Positions 1 to 10,868 of a stretch of DNA of 64,000 nucleotides are shown here, piece by piece. Numbering within the stretch: the first letter of the stretch is position 1; each line of letters opens with the position of its first letter. The stretch comes from Xanthoparmelia taractica (taxonomy: Eukaryota; Ascomycota; Lecanoromycetes; Lecanorales; Parmeliaceae). The stretch is taken from NCBI GenBank assembly GCA_033085395.1, contig MU853202.1, forward strand, positions 1 to 64,000. Reading direction: 5' to 3'. The translations under genes and the position numbers were made by a program. The notes under the pieces were generated by a model. The model had not been told where the DNA came from, made no database searches, and saw nothing but the letters and a program-made list of their open reading frames with translations.

Positions 1-85
1 TGGGATATCCCATACCTTTCGGTATGGTATTCGAAAAACTGGTCCCATACCATCAAATATACCACACCTTTCCGACCAGTATCAA
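1..85. mobile_element. Probable terminal segment of a DNA transposon, cut by the window edge
   Basis: This short segment differs from everything to its right: it keeps CA/TG dinucleotides and is not RIP-mutated. It holds a palindrome GGGATATCCC (2-11), a hairpin CCATACC/GGTATGG (10-16, 21-27), a further CCCATACC (44-51) and an inverted pair ACTGGTC (38-44) / GACCAGT (74-80). Stacked sub-terminal short repeats of this kind are typical of fungal TIR transposon ends, possibly hAT. It interrupts Gypsy G1, whose homology with the other copies begins at about 86. The rest of the element and any target duplication lie outside the window, so the family is inferred. Confidence 0.4.
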
Positions 86-1330
86 CACGAGAAGACTATT
101 TATTCTTACTTTCGTATATATTTGATTTAATATAAAAGACTACTAATTTAAAATTAAACTCCTTTAAGATATTTAAGTTAATTTATAAAATTCGAGTATT
201 ATTAAAATATATTAGAATCGTTAACTAAGATAATGCTTTTTAAAGAAGCTAAAAAGAAGTTAATTGCTTCTCTAAAGCTATAGGTAGTTTTATTCGAGAA
301 GAATATTATTTTCGCTAACGTTTAAAGTTTAATGTTTTCTTTAAAAGTAGTATTTTAAGATTTTATAAGAATTATATTAATTATATATAGAAGTAAATAT
401 ATTAACCCAAATAGCCGATTAATTTCAAGTAGTTGTCGAGCTCTTTTAAAGTGCTGAAATATTATAAATTCGAAATAACTTTAAGCTTATCTTCTAAAGA
501 AATTAAGTTAAAAAAATTAACTTTTCTATTTAATAAATTAACGTTTAAATATCTTAAAAAGATTTTTATTAAAGAAATAATAATATTAAATCTTATAAAA
601 AGCTTAAATTGTTAATAAAGAGTTTATAAGTGCTATTAAAATATTCTAGCATTTATAATTATATTATTAACGTAGACTTTTATGTTAAGAATATATAGTA
701 AGATCTTATTAATTTAACGTTAAATATAAGTAATCGAATGTATATAACTTATAATTAAAATATTAAAAGTTTCTTAATCTCTATAACTTATAATAGTCTA
801 TATATAGCGATAATTTAAATACATTCGCTATTAATAGAAGAACGAAATAGTATCGATTATTAAAATAAAATTATAATTAGCTAGTATCTTAATTTTATTC
901 TATTAAAAAGATATTAAATATATATCTTAAAGTAGTAAATTATTTAAATTCTAAATATTAATTATTAATCTTCTCTTAATGATATTATTAGATATAATTT
1001 TTTATATAATAAATATCAAATAAGAGAAGAATATAGAATGCTTAGTTCACTTAAGTCTTTTCTATCCGTGTAACTTATTAAAGACTTTATCGATTACTTT
1101 TCGATCTCGTACGTCTAAAAAATAGATCTTAACTTTTTTTATTAATCTTAATTTATTAATTATTTCTTAATAAAAGCTTTATTTATTTCTCTTTTAATAC
1201 TTTAATAAAGTCGATATCTTAATAGATCTATAAAAATTTATTAACTAGATCGGCCAATGCAATTCTAGCTTATATATTCTCGAAGATTATAACTTTATTT
1301 AATAGCTTAGTTTCTTTAATTAATAAGAAA
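86..1330 (-). pseudogene. Reverse transcriptase region of Gypsy G1 (RIP-inactivated)
   Basis: Minus-strand reading with the order expected of Gypsy RT. The catalytic YVDD box lies at 663-674 and reads YVNN, both aspartates having become asparagine through G-to-A change. The upstream part (about 1080-1330) matches the 'VxDLINEF...' approach to the RT seen in all copies. Many in-frame TAG/TAA codons fall where Trp or Gln is expected. No product is possible. The C-terminal part is lost at the junction near 86. Confidence 0.75.
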
Positions 1331-1549
1331 GTTAATTAACTTAAGCTTATGTTTATTAAATTTATAACTATTTTCGTTAAGACGAATTTAGATTCGATAT
1401 TAATTTAAAAATAGTTTTCGTAATTTATTTCGAGAATATTTTTAAATCTTAATTTCCTTAAAATTGAAATAGATATATTAAACTTATTTCGAATTAGAAT
1501 TTTAGTTATCGTATAATTAATTAAATAAGCGAATATTATTAAATTCGTC

Positions 1550-1934
1550 TATGTTACTAACTTAAATAAGAAATTACGATCATTAAATAGATTAATTTCT
1601 TTAATTGATAGAATTATCTCGCTGTGCGAAGATATAAAAATAGATAATTTAATATAAATCTTTCTTCGAATAAACTCGCCCCAAGATTAAATTGTAATAT
1701 TAATCGTAATACTATAGCTATTAATCCTAGCTTTCTTATTAACTATATTAATAATAATTTCTTTAAACTTAATAATATTATTTTTAATAAGTATTTTAAT
1801 ACGTAAATTATCGATAATATATAATTTTTCACATAGATCGATAAGTACTTATCGATCTTAATTTTTGGGTTTAGAAAGATAGATATCTTACGTAATATAC
1901 TTCGAAGTCTTATGTTTAAAAGTATTAATTTCAC
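1550..1934 (-). pseudogene. Retropepsin-like (aspartic protease) region of Gypsy G1
   Basis: Minus-strand reading matching the 'DNLRVKMLI-NDII' segment and the downstream 'RPR-EFIRRK...NDRDFLFE' segment that fungal Gypsy polyproteins carry between gag and RT. Here it is split between frames; the open piece 1743-1934 is only part of it. It is collinear with the same region of G2 (14149-14531) and G4 (29014-29390). Assignment as protease rests on position and on recall of the family; no intact catalytic DTG was confirmed. Confidence 0.6.
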
Positions 1935-2639
1935 GCACTCGCAAAGATATTATTATCTTAGAAATAGCTACGTTCGAACATTATTAAGAATATTATAATT
2001 TATCTATTAAACTTATATTATATTCGATATTAATATAAACTTTATTCTTTTAATTAATAAAATCAAGCTTAACTTTAATTATAATATAAGTCTAACTTCG
2101 AAAGATAAAATTAAAAGACTTTATAAGCACTTCGTTGATATAAATATACTTCTTAAAATAATTAATACGTAAATATTTATATAATTTAATCTTAAATAAG
2201 AAGAATTCCTAATAGTTTTAATAATAGATTTTAATTCTTATAAAGTTAGCAAATTAATTATAAGACTGTGTAGAAAGCTTAGGATTATATTTAGAATTAG
2301 CATAATGTATCTTATTTTTATATTAATCTTCGCGTATAAAGTAAAAGTATTCGATATTAATATTTTCTTTCTAATAGTTCGAATTTAAGCTTTATTATAC
2401 TTAATATTTTCATTAGTAATAGAGATTTAATAAGTAGCTACTTTTAAACGATTTATAGTATTAAATTAAGATCTTTGATTACTTTGATTTTATTAATAAT
2501 CTTAAATTAATATTAGTCTTAAAGAAAAATTTTGCTAAAAATCTTGAATTAATCTTAAAGAAAACTACTGTTATTAACTATCAAATAAAGATCGATTTAA
2601 GATCGAATTTGATATATTTGATACGGCGATTTATAGGGG

Positions 2640-4200
2640 CTAACGAGGCTAAGCGTTTTGCTACGGATTTAAATAAGCACTTTAATTATTGAATTAACGG
2701 GAAAATAACTAAGTTAATTAAGCGTTTTGACTTTATATTATTAAAGATAAGATCGCTAATATTAATTATTAGAATTTATATCTAGCTGAGACCGAAAAGA
2801 TTTAAAAAGATTATTATTATAAACGAGATTAATATTAATTAGAAATATCTCTATTATTATTACTTCGATTTTAAGAAGAACAATTCTAAGAAGAAAAGAT
2901 ATTCCCCGAAGAAGAAATAGAAGAAAATTTATATATTCTCGAATTATATCTGTTTATATAGATTTATTAATTATACTTAAGATTATTTATTTTCTTAAGG
3001 AAATTATATAAGATAATTTAATTCTTTGATCTTCTCAAGTCACGCCTTAGCTTAATATTTAAGTTATTATAGATTATATTAAGCTAATTTCTAACACTAA
3101 TTAAGTCGATATCTTTCGAAACACGTAGAATCTTTTATGCGTATTCTCGAGGCTTTCTCTTATTAACTATATTTCTTAAAATATATCTCTTCTTTAATAA
3201 CGAGTTAATTGTTATATTAATAAATGCTTTAAATTGTTTAATTAGTATTTTCTCTCACTTATTTAATTTATTCTTAATCTTTATAAGACGCTTATTATTA
3301 TTAAAAAGCTTATTTAATTATTATTTTAAAGTAGATCTCTTAAAACATATCTAGAGATTCATACGAACGAGCTTATTATCTTTGATGCTAGCTATATCAC
3401 GAGCATGCTTTAGAAACAAATATATATCTCGAAAGTAGATCTCTTTTAATATATGCTTTATTGAAGAAGCATCGAAAGTCACCGACTTATTTTTATACAT
3501 CGGGTTGAAAAATCTTATATCGCTAGTATTTCATTTATCGACTGATATCGATGCTATTTCTACTATAGCATCGATGTTATTCTATCCTGACGATCCTCGC
3601 TTACTAGGCGTTCCAGATACGCTACGAAGAAGACCTTATAGAGTAGTTTATTATTGCTGTGAAAAGCCAATATTTTGTTATTTAACCTTATTATTTTTAG
3701 TTATATTGAAATTATTTGAAGTATCTCTAGAAGTAGAATTTATACTTAAGTTTTAAGTGAGATTTATGCTTAAGTTTGAAGTAGAATTCGATATAGAGTT
3801 TAAATTACTAGAGTTAGAGCCAATAATAGAAGGATTTCTAATAAGAGAATTATTAATAATAGAACTTCTTAAAGGCGAAGAACGAGGAGTATCGTTAATA
3901 GAAGAAGATTCTCTTAGTCTTTTTAATAACTAAATATTAGCCTTAAATCTAATTAGAGTAGCCTTAAAAATTAATCGATTAAGAGCTTAGCTAGTAGGCT
4001 AATTTAATGAAGCCTTAATAGATATAGAATAAGCTCTTATACGTGCGTCACGGGCTAATAAAGTTATTTCTTTTATAATCTCTAAAGACGTAAAATTAAT
4101 CTTAACGATATCGAAGATAAATTACTTAATATCGGTAATAACGAGACTAATAAAAGCGTGCTCGAAGTGAAGAAATTCGTTTATTTAAAAGGTTAAAATA
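2640..4200 (-). pseudogene. Gag region of Gypsy G1
   Basis: Collinear with the gag of G2 and G4. The readable core on the minus strand contains an NNNKRLIKLE-like stretch and a KILYAL-like stretch, typical of a Retrotrans_gag helical core. An open stretch exists on the opposite strand at 3505-3756 but it is antisense to gag. RIP stops abound. No intact zinc knuckle was recognised. Confidence 0.5.
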
Positions 4201-4774
4201 ATAGTATCTCGAGAGATAGGATTTAGAGTTAACGGAGCTAAAATAATAATAGTCTTTTTAGTGATAGAAACTAAATAATAGTAATCTTCTTAATAACGAA
4301 AATAAGATAATAGTAATCTTGATAACGAAGAGGCAGTTTTGTCTTAATAAAAAAGACTTTTTATTAATATAAAGATATATATTATAAGAATTAAAGTCCT
4401 CTCTATTATGTAATCAAATAGTGTAATATTTTCTTTCTTTCTTATATAAATATAATAAAAATAATAAAATAAATAGCCTAAAAGAGGCGATAACGTGCTT
4501 GAAATAATAGTATATTATCTACAACAGCAGCAATAGAATAAGCTATAACGATAATAATAGTGATAATAGCGAGTATAAGGGAGATTTAGTGAGATTTCGA
4601 TCGTTCGGGTAAGAATTTCGATGATTTTATATACGAACCTTATTAAATAGAATATAATTCTCCGCAGAGAAGAGTTATTTCAACGAATATAATAAATACT
4701 AATTAAGCAGATAAAGTAATAATAAAGGATCTCCTGAAATAGCTAATAGCAGCTATTTGGCGTTGTTACTATAC

Positions 4775-4926
4775 TATAACAGCAAAGATAGGGATGTATT
4801 CAGTCAGTCAGTTAAGTGTCTAATTCTTAATGATTCTAAGTTGGAAAATTCTATCTAAGTCAGCCAGTCTGCCAAGCACTTGCCTTAGCTTTCTCGATTG
4901 GCTTGGCAAGTGCGTTTTCCGTGACA
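4775..4926 (-). repeat. 5' LTR of Gypsy G1
   Basis: 152-bp LTR reading TATAACAGCA... to ...GTGACA on the plus strand. In element orientation this is TGTCACGG...TGTTATA, matching the other Gypsy LTRs. It keeps many CA/TG dinucleotides compared with the internal region. To its left is the leader (…GCGTTGTTACTATAC…) that should carry the primer-binding site; to its right the Copia RT fragment starts at once. Confidence 0.88.
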
Positions 4927-5510
4927 ATTAAAGAAGATATTATATAATTTAAAAAAATCTTTTAGAGTTTAATATAATATTTTAATAATATATCTTAAGA
5001 AATTAGACTTCGAGTCTATTACGATCGATTATTCGATCTTTAATAATGATAATATTATTATTATTATCTTTATAAACGATACTCTAATAATTAATCTTAA
5101 TAAAAAGAAAATCTTAATAAAAAGAAAATCTAAAATATCAAAGATAAGCTTTGTAAGCGCTTTAAGATAATCGATTTAGATATATATAATTAATATCTTA
5201 ATATAATCGTTACTAAAGATTAAATTAATTAAATTTTACGATTTAATTAGATAGACTATATTTAGAAATTTATTATTAAATATAATATATAAAAGAGTAA
5301 AGAAACTCTTATTTTAATAAATATAGAGAAGTATTAAATCGCTAAAGAAGACTTCTAGATAATCGAAGCTTCTCTTATTATTTATGAATTAATTATTAAC
5401 TCGCAAATATACGTAATACTAGATATTAAATTAAATATCGCTTATATTATTTTAATAATATCTCGATATAACTTTAATTCGAATAAGTCTTATTAAAAGA
5501 TTATTAAATA
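4927..5510 (+). pseudogene. Copia RT/RNase H fragment (+), interrupted by Gypsy G1
   Basis: Plus-strand Copia reading. It begins at the KxxLYxLKQ-like motif (about 4930-4965), continues through the SIFNND stretch to the catalytic YVDD, which here reads FIND (5069-5080), then a LNKKKI stretch, and ends near the RPDI...SRFN...HWKAxKR segment (about 5440-5510). It is the same family as Copia A2 (compare 43700-44410) but lacks both ends: the 5' part should lie left of the window beyond G1, and the 3' part is lost at an abrupt junction near 5508-5511. RIP has introduced D-to-N and stop changes. Confidence 0.82.
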
Positions 5511-5622
5511 GTAATAACCATGAATAACTATGATGATGATGATGATAACTGTTCAATATGAGTGGCAATTAGATATTTCCCTGAAGGGTAGCTTTCCTGA
5601 AATAAGACTTAGGGAGATGATT
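5511..5622. other. RIP-spared post-CDS segment at an inverted Copia junction
   Basis: 112 bp between two Copia remnants in opposite orientation. It follows the stop of Copia A1 (read on minus) and keeps CA/TG dinucleotides, including an (ATG)n run at 5530-5546. It should be the 3' untranslated part of Copia A1, but the expected 3' LTR starting TGTTGAAATTCG is absent. It may include filler from the rearrangement that joined the two elements. Confidence 0.45.
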
Positions 5623-5995
5623 CTAGCTTAATTAGATCTCAAAAGCGATTAAACTTATTCTTGCATAGGGCCTTAATAAGCTTGTCGATCACTTGCCTTT
5701 TAGTGAAAACGTATTTTAAAGCGATATTCCCGATAATAACTTGCTTTCGCACGTAATAATATTAAATATCGATATACTTAATACGCGTATAAAATTAAAA
5801 GTTCTTAATTAGAGTTATTGCACTTTAATTATTATAATAGATTATTATTATCTTAATAATTAAATCGCTGAGATTAAAGTAATTAAGAAGATTACGTAAT
5901 TAAATAATATTTTTAATAATTTGCATTTAATTAATATACTCGACTTTATAGATTAAAAGCGCTATAATAGATTATCGCTTAAATAATTAGCTAAT
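5623..5995 (-). pseudogene. RNase H C-terminus of Copia A1
   Basis: Minus-strand reading ending ...KALCKNKF..F.DLIKL-stop, the classic C-terminal ADGLTKAL..xxF..f..liGl motif of Copia RNase H. The stop codon is at 5623-5625. The part from about 5600 to 5720 has escaped RIP and can be read almost without interruption; toward 5995 it is increasingly mutated. It joins the RT domain without a gap. Confidence 0.8.
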
Positions 5996-7260
5996 CACAG
6001 CGCTATCTACGTTAAAGACGGATTTAAAAATAAAATATCAGATATTTTAATCGCTAATTTAGTTAGCGTCGATATATGAAAATAAAGATTATAAATCTTC
6101 TCGAAAAATGAATTAATAATTAATTATTTATTTAAGATATCGAAAGATACGTTTAATAATTTTTTAATAAGACTTATTTAAATTAAAATTATATCGAAAT
6201 ATTATTAAAATAATATAAGCGATATTTAATTTAATATTTAATATTATATATATTAGCGAGTTAATAGTTAATTAATAGATAATACCAGAAGCTTTAATTA
6301 TCTAAAAGTCTTTTTTAATAACTTAATACTTCTCTATACTTATTAAAATAGAAGTTTCTTTACTTTTTTATATATTATATTCGCTAATAAATTTCTAAAT
6401 GTAGTCTATTTAATTAAGTCGCAAGATTCGATTAATTTAATCTTTAATAATAATTATATCGAGATAATAGTTATACGCGCCTAAATCGATTATCTTAAAG
6501 CGCTTATAAAGCTTATTTTTAATATCTTAGATTTTCTTTTTAATAAGATTATTTAATAAAATATTATTCACGTAGATAGCAATAATAATAATATCATTAT
6601 TAAAGACTAAATAATCGATCGTAATAAGGTCGAAGTCTAGCTCTTTCAGATATATTATTAGAGTATTATATTAAACTCTAAAGAACTATTTTAGATTATA
6701 TAATATCTTCTTTAATCTATATATCTTATATTTATTATTAACTTTAAAATTAATAAGTTACGTAATATAAATAATTTTCTTTATATTATTATATAGAAAG
6801 ATTATTTAAAATATTTATTTATTTTAGCTCTCAATCTAAGGCTATTATTAAAACGAAGATAATTTTATAATTTATAAATTTAATAATAAAGATAAAAGTC
6901 TTATTAAAGTCTATATTCTTATATTATTTAAAATCGCGTATTATCTAATAAGTTTTATAATAAGCGATCTCTTTTTAAGATTTACGCTTAAACTTATAAA
7001 CTTATTTATCTTTTAAGATATATATATTTAAGAAAAGATTTATTAAAGTTTAAATATTACTAATTATAAGAAAATCGACTTCTTTTTATATAATAAGCTT
7101 TTATTATATTTTTCGATATATATTTATTATTATTTTTTTATAACTTTAAGATTTATATAATTTAAGAGTATTAATTTTAATTAATAAAGCGAGAGAGTTC
7201 GAAGTAAAATTATAATAAATTTTAAAAATTTCGTATCGTCTTAATAATTCGCGTTTTAAA
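5996..7260 (-). pseudogene. Reverse transcriptase of Copia A1
   Basis: Minus-strand Copia RT, collinear with A2. The YVDD box at 6563-6574 reads YVNN. The preceding SIFNND-like and following LNKKK-like segments are recognisable, as is the KxxLYxLKQ-like motif further upstream. Stops at Trp/Gln positions make it non-functional. Confidence 0.78.
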
Positions 7261-8900
7261 GATTTTTTAATAATTATAAATCGCATTATAAATTTCTTAT
7301 TTAAATATCGAATCTTTAGAAATTATAAATAACGTAAACATCTTATTATTAAGCGTTTCGAATAATTTCGATAATTTTTCTAAAGATATACGTAAAGATA
7401 ACGATTTTTAAGTTAAGAATTATATCTTAATTAAGATTTTAATTTTTATAAGATACTCTCTTTTAATTAATATCGCGATAAAATTAATTACTTTAATAAA
7501 AAATTCGCGTTTTTTATTAAAAACTCTCTCTTTTAAAATAAATATTAAAGCGAGCTTTTAAATAGCGTTAATAGCGTTATTACAACGCTTATTATAAGTT
7601 TCTAAAAGCTTAACGTTATTAATTTATTATATTTTATAAGAGATAAGTTTTATTAAAATAAATTTAAGCGAGATATTATTAATTTAAATAATATTAAAGA
7701 AGATTTTAATCTTATTATTAAATAATTCGAAGATAAAATAAATTTGATAAGTAATTTATATAGATCTCGTAAGAAATAATATCTCGATTTAAGATTAATT
7801 ATAGATTACGAAAATAATTAAATACTCGAACGAACTTCGTCTAATACTTCTACGATAGTTTATTTTCTTTAAGTATAGCGCTAGTCTTTTATTAAATCGT
7901 CTATTTAAGACGTTTTAATTTATTATTTATTTAAGAATTATTAAAAACGATTTTCTTTTAAGTAATATCTTTAAATATTCGATATATATATATATATATT
8001 ATAATTATTATACTCGATATTATAATCGAATCGAAGTCGAATATATTTATAATTATCGTATTTTACTTAATTTAGAAACAATTTAAACGCTTCTAGAATC
8101 GTAAGTTCTATTCTATTTAATATAAAGTAAACGCCGAATTTAAGAATCTTATCGTTTAAGAAAATTATTATATATTTATAATCATTATAAAAAGAGTGAA
8201 ATAAATCTTAAATATTATTATAAATTAGATCGTTTTTTTAACGTCTCGATTCGACGTAACGTTTATATCTTTTTATTTTTATATTAACGATATTATATAA
8301 TTTATAGATATCTTTAGAGAGTAAGATAATATGATTTATTTTAATATATATCTTAATTAGCTTCTTAATATTCTAATGGCTTAAATAATCGTAATAACTA
8401 TATTATATTTATAAGATCTTCTTATTAATTTAGAACTTTAAGATATCGATATTAATAGCGAGAATACTTATAATAAATAAGAACTTATTATAAGTGAAAA
8501 TATCTTTATTAATTACTATTAAATATATTAAAATATGTATTTAGATATCGAGCGTATAAAGTCGATTACGCTAACGCTTAAAAATAATATTATACTTTTC
8601 GATATCGATTCCGCCAGATATAAAAGAAAGAGTAATTTCTTAATTCTTTAATTATCTCTAAAAAATTAGATTAAATTTATTAATTAATATATACTAAATA
8701 TTATTAATAATTAAGATACATTTATTTTTAAATACTTTATACTTTAATTAAATACGCTCGATTTTCTCGATTATAATATAATCTATAATCTCGTTAATTT
8801 TAATTAATTTAATAAATAAGATAAAGATTTAAAAGATCGAATAATTTCGAATTATATATTAAGAATAGACGTAGTCGATAAATTATAATATCGATAATAT
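7261..8900 (-). pseudogene. Integrase region of Copia A1
   Basis: Minus-strand region equivalent to the integrase of A2. The D1 motif (FLxDKTxRxxVYF) lies at about 8130-8170 and the second catalytic region (FRSDxGxEYxN-like) at about 8010-8060. A (TA)n run at about 7985-7999 overlaps the start of the linker to RT. Fully RIP-degraded. Confidence 0.65.
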
Positions 8901-10012
8901 AGCGATTATAGATATCGATCAGATCTTTATTATCGTTTTAAATAACGTTAGCGTTATAAGATAGAATTAAAAGATTCGATTTTAAAGGACTTAAGATTAA
9001 GCGATTAAATAGATCGTCGCTAAGCTTAATTACTCGATCTAAATCACGAAGCTATAGATCGCCGATAATTCGATATATATTATAATAGCAATAGCCTCGA
9101 TAATAGGCTTTTAAGAGAAATTATTCTTATTCTTATTATCTTTACCTAAGAAATTCTTTTCTTCACGATTATCACGATCTTTACGATCGCTACGATCGTC
9201 TTAATCACGTTTATTATCTTCTCTATTATTATTATTTTTAAGCTTTAAATAAATAAATAGAATAACGTACTCGAAAGCGTTATATCAATTCTTCTTATAA
9301 TAGTTATAATATTTATAAATTTAACTATAAATGCGAGAATTATCGATATAAGCTCTTAATTAAATCTTATTTTCGAAATAATTTTCGATAACGATTAAGA
9401 TAATTATACTTTATAAAATATATATAAAGATATTATTAATTAACGCGATTAATATCTATATTTCGACGATAGTAATAAAGCTTATAAGATTTATAATAAT
9501 ATTAATAAATCTTATAATAGTATAGTCTAGATTAAATTTCGACTCGTTATTATTATCAAAAATATTATAAATCTAATTATATTACTCGTAATATAAGTTA
9601 TAGATTAAATCTAAGCACGAATAAAAGCGATAGATTTTTTAATTCTTATCGTAATAAAGCTTAAAGAATAAAGTATCGAATTCTTTTAATACCTTTATAA
9701 TCTTATTAATATAACTTTAGAAATTATTATCGTATCTCGCGAGAATAACGTTATTTATCTTTTTAAAGATAAAATTAAGAATATTAAAATCTTAAGATTT
9801 AAACTTTTTAAAAGTTATTTAAATATCTTTAATATTAATTTTATTTTTAATTATAAAGTAAGCATTTCGCTTATAACGAGATTTAAGTATAATATAGATT
9901 TTATTATAAACTTACTTTCACGCCTTAATTTTCTTAATAATAATAATATCGTCGCTAATAATAATTAAGATTATAAAGTCTTTAACGATATATTATTAGA
10001 TATTTAAGAGCT
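8901..10012 (-). pseudogene. Gag and zinc-knuckle region of Copia A1 (main part)
   Basis: Collinear with 40330-41300 of A2. It contains the Arg/Asp-rich linker (about 9140-9260) that follows the zinc-knuckle region in this family. The N-terminal remainder of gag lies at 17747-18900, across the nested Gypsy insertion. The last five bases (10008-10012, GAGCT) are the target duplication. Confidence 0.65.
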
Positions 10013-10037
10013 TGTAATAGCAAATAGGGGTGTATTT
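10013..10037 (-). repeat. Left piece of a solo Gypsy LTR split by G2
   Basis: 25 bp starting TGTAATAGC and ending TATTT. Together with 17603-17746 it makes one Gypsy LTR flanked by GAGCT (10008-10012 / 17747-17751). Copy G2 sits inside it, with TATTT duplicated at 10033-10037 and 17603-17607. Confidence 0.85.
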
Positions 10038-10201
10038 TGTAATAGCAATAGGAGTATAGTCAGTTCTTGGGTGTGTAATTGTTAATTGTTCTAAGTTGGA
10101 AAATTCTATCTAAGTCAGGGCTAGCCTGCCTACCGAGCAGCCAGCAAAGCACTTGCCTTAGCCAATTTCTTGATTACTTGATAGATGCGTTTCCCATAAT
10201 A
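10038..10201 (-). repeat. 3' LTR of Gypsy G2
   Basis: 164 bp from TGTAATAGCAATAGG to TTTCCCATAATA (plus strand). Its end has drifted from GTGACA to ATAATA by RIP-type changes. An open stretch at 10079-10264 crosses this LTR and is not a gene. Confidence 0.9.
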
Positions 10202-10222
10202 GCATTCGCCGAAATAGAAGAA

Positions 10223-10240
10223 AAGCGAGCGACCTCGCTT
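10223..10240. other. Hairpin just inside the Gypsy 3' LTR
   Basis: Perfect 7-bp stem AAGCGAG / CTCGCTT with loop CGAC. It is conserved in G3 (about 25255-25272), G4 (33237-33254) and G6. In element orientation it is followed by a pyrimidine-rich tract before the LTR. Its role is unknown. Confidence 0.55.
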
Positions 10241-10710
10241 ATCGCTATATATATATTGAAGTAAAACCTTATCAATCAAGCAAGATTCGTTAATAACAAT
10301 ATATTAAAATTGGCGGGAAGTTAATAATAGTGAGGTCTCTTCGATAATAATAGTTAGATCTTTTCGACGATTAAATTATATTGTTAGAATATTAGTTAGT
10401 AGTCAAATAACAACAACAACAATAATACAATTAATCCTTTATACTACAAAACCATGCATTACTATCTTTAATTATATAAACGTTATCGAGTAGAGGAGAA
10501 TATATCTCGATCGATATTATTCGTTAAATCGTTTAAATGCAGCGATAAGATAAGTAGTGTAATGTTATTATAATATGTAGTTTATAAAGATATTAATAAA
10601 GTAGCGATATTATGCTTTCTCGAATAATCTCTTCTTTTTACGGGCGATTTTAGCTGAGAAGACGGAGATAAGATTAATATAAGTGTAACAGCTCGAATTC
10701 TAGCTGCTTT

Positions 10711-10868
10711 CTCCTTATATTCCTTTATCAACTTAGAAGCATTATCTAGATCTTTAATATTATATCACTAATCATATTTAGAATTATATTCTTTTCATTT
10801 TATTAGGTATTCTATAGCTAAATTACGTTTTTTTTAATAATTCGTTTGTTGAGAAGTCGTTCGATTTC
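10711..10868 (-). pseudogene. Chromodomain of Gypsy G2
   Basis: Minus-strand reading starting EIERLLNKRIIKK, the entry strand of a C-terminal chromodomain, followed by the YLIKWKEYN-like core. The two aromatic-cage tryptophans appear as TGA or TAG through RIP, and a D-Q-W-YN segment and 'IKDLDNASKLI' helix follow. This places the element among chromoviruses, whose integrase tail is thought to bind histone H3K9 methylation. There is a small frame slip in the A-rich stretch near 10830. Confidence 0.78.

Larger units (their letters stand above)
86..4926 (-). mobile_element. Gypsy-type LTR retrotransposon G1, 3' part missing
   Basis: Copy of the chromodomain Gypsy family, coding on the minus strand. 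It starts with a 5' LTR at the right end (4775-4926) and runs leftward through 5' leader, gag, retropepsin-like region and reverse transcriptase. It is interrupted at about 86, in the region equivalent to 12675 of copy G2, so RNase H, integrase, chromodomain and 3' LTR are absent here. All frames are full of stops from RIP. It appears inserted in a Copia element whose RT continues at 4927; the partner of the flank ATTAA is off-window. Orientation follows from the protease and RT readings. Confidence 0.88.

Noticed and set aside
433..615. 60-codon plus-strand open frame
   Set aside because: Lies antisense within the RT region of G1; Lys/Leu/Ile-rich because of AT bias only.
3505..3756. 83-codon plus-strand open frame
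   Set aside because: It is antisense to the gag of Gypsy G1 and its counterparts in other copies are broken; openness is chance.
5520..5561. Mini-ORF with an Asp run (ATG AAT AAC TAT GAT...)
   Set aside because: Only 13 codons and produced by a trinucleotide repeat in the Copia 3' junction.
7985..7999. (TA)n run as a promoter or origin
   Set aside because: Short microsatellite inside the Copia pol; the equivalent in A2 has a similar run, so it belongs to the element.
10079..10264. 61-codon open frame, with relatives at 25124-25333 and 52097-52291
   Set aside because: All run through Gypsy LTRs; their similarity is LTR homology, not a protein family.
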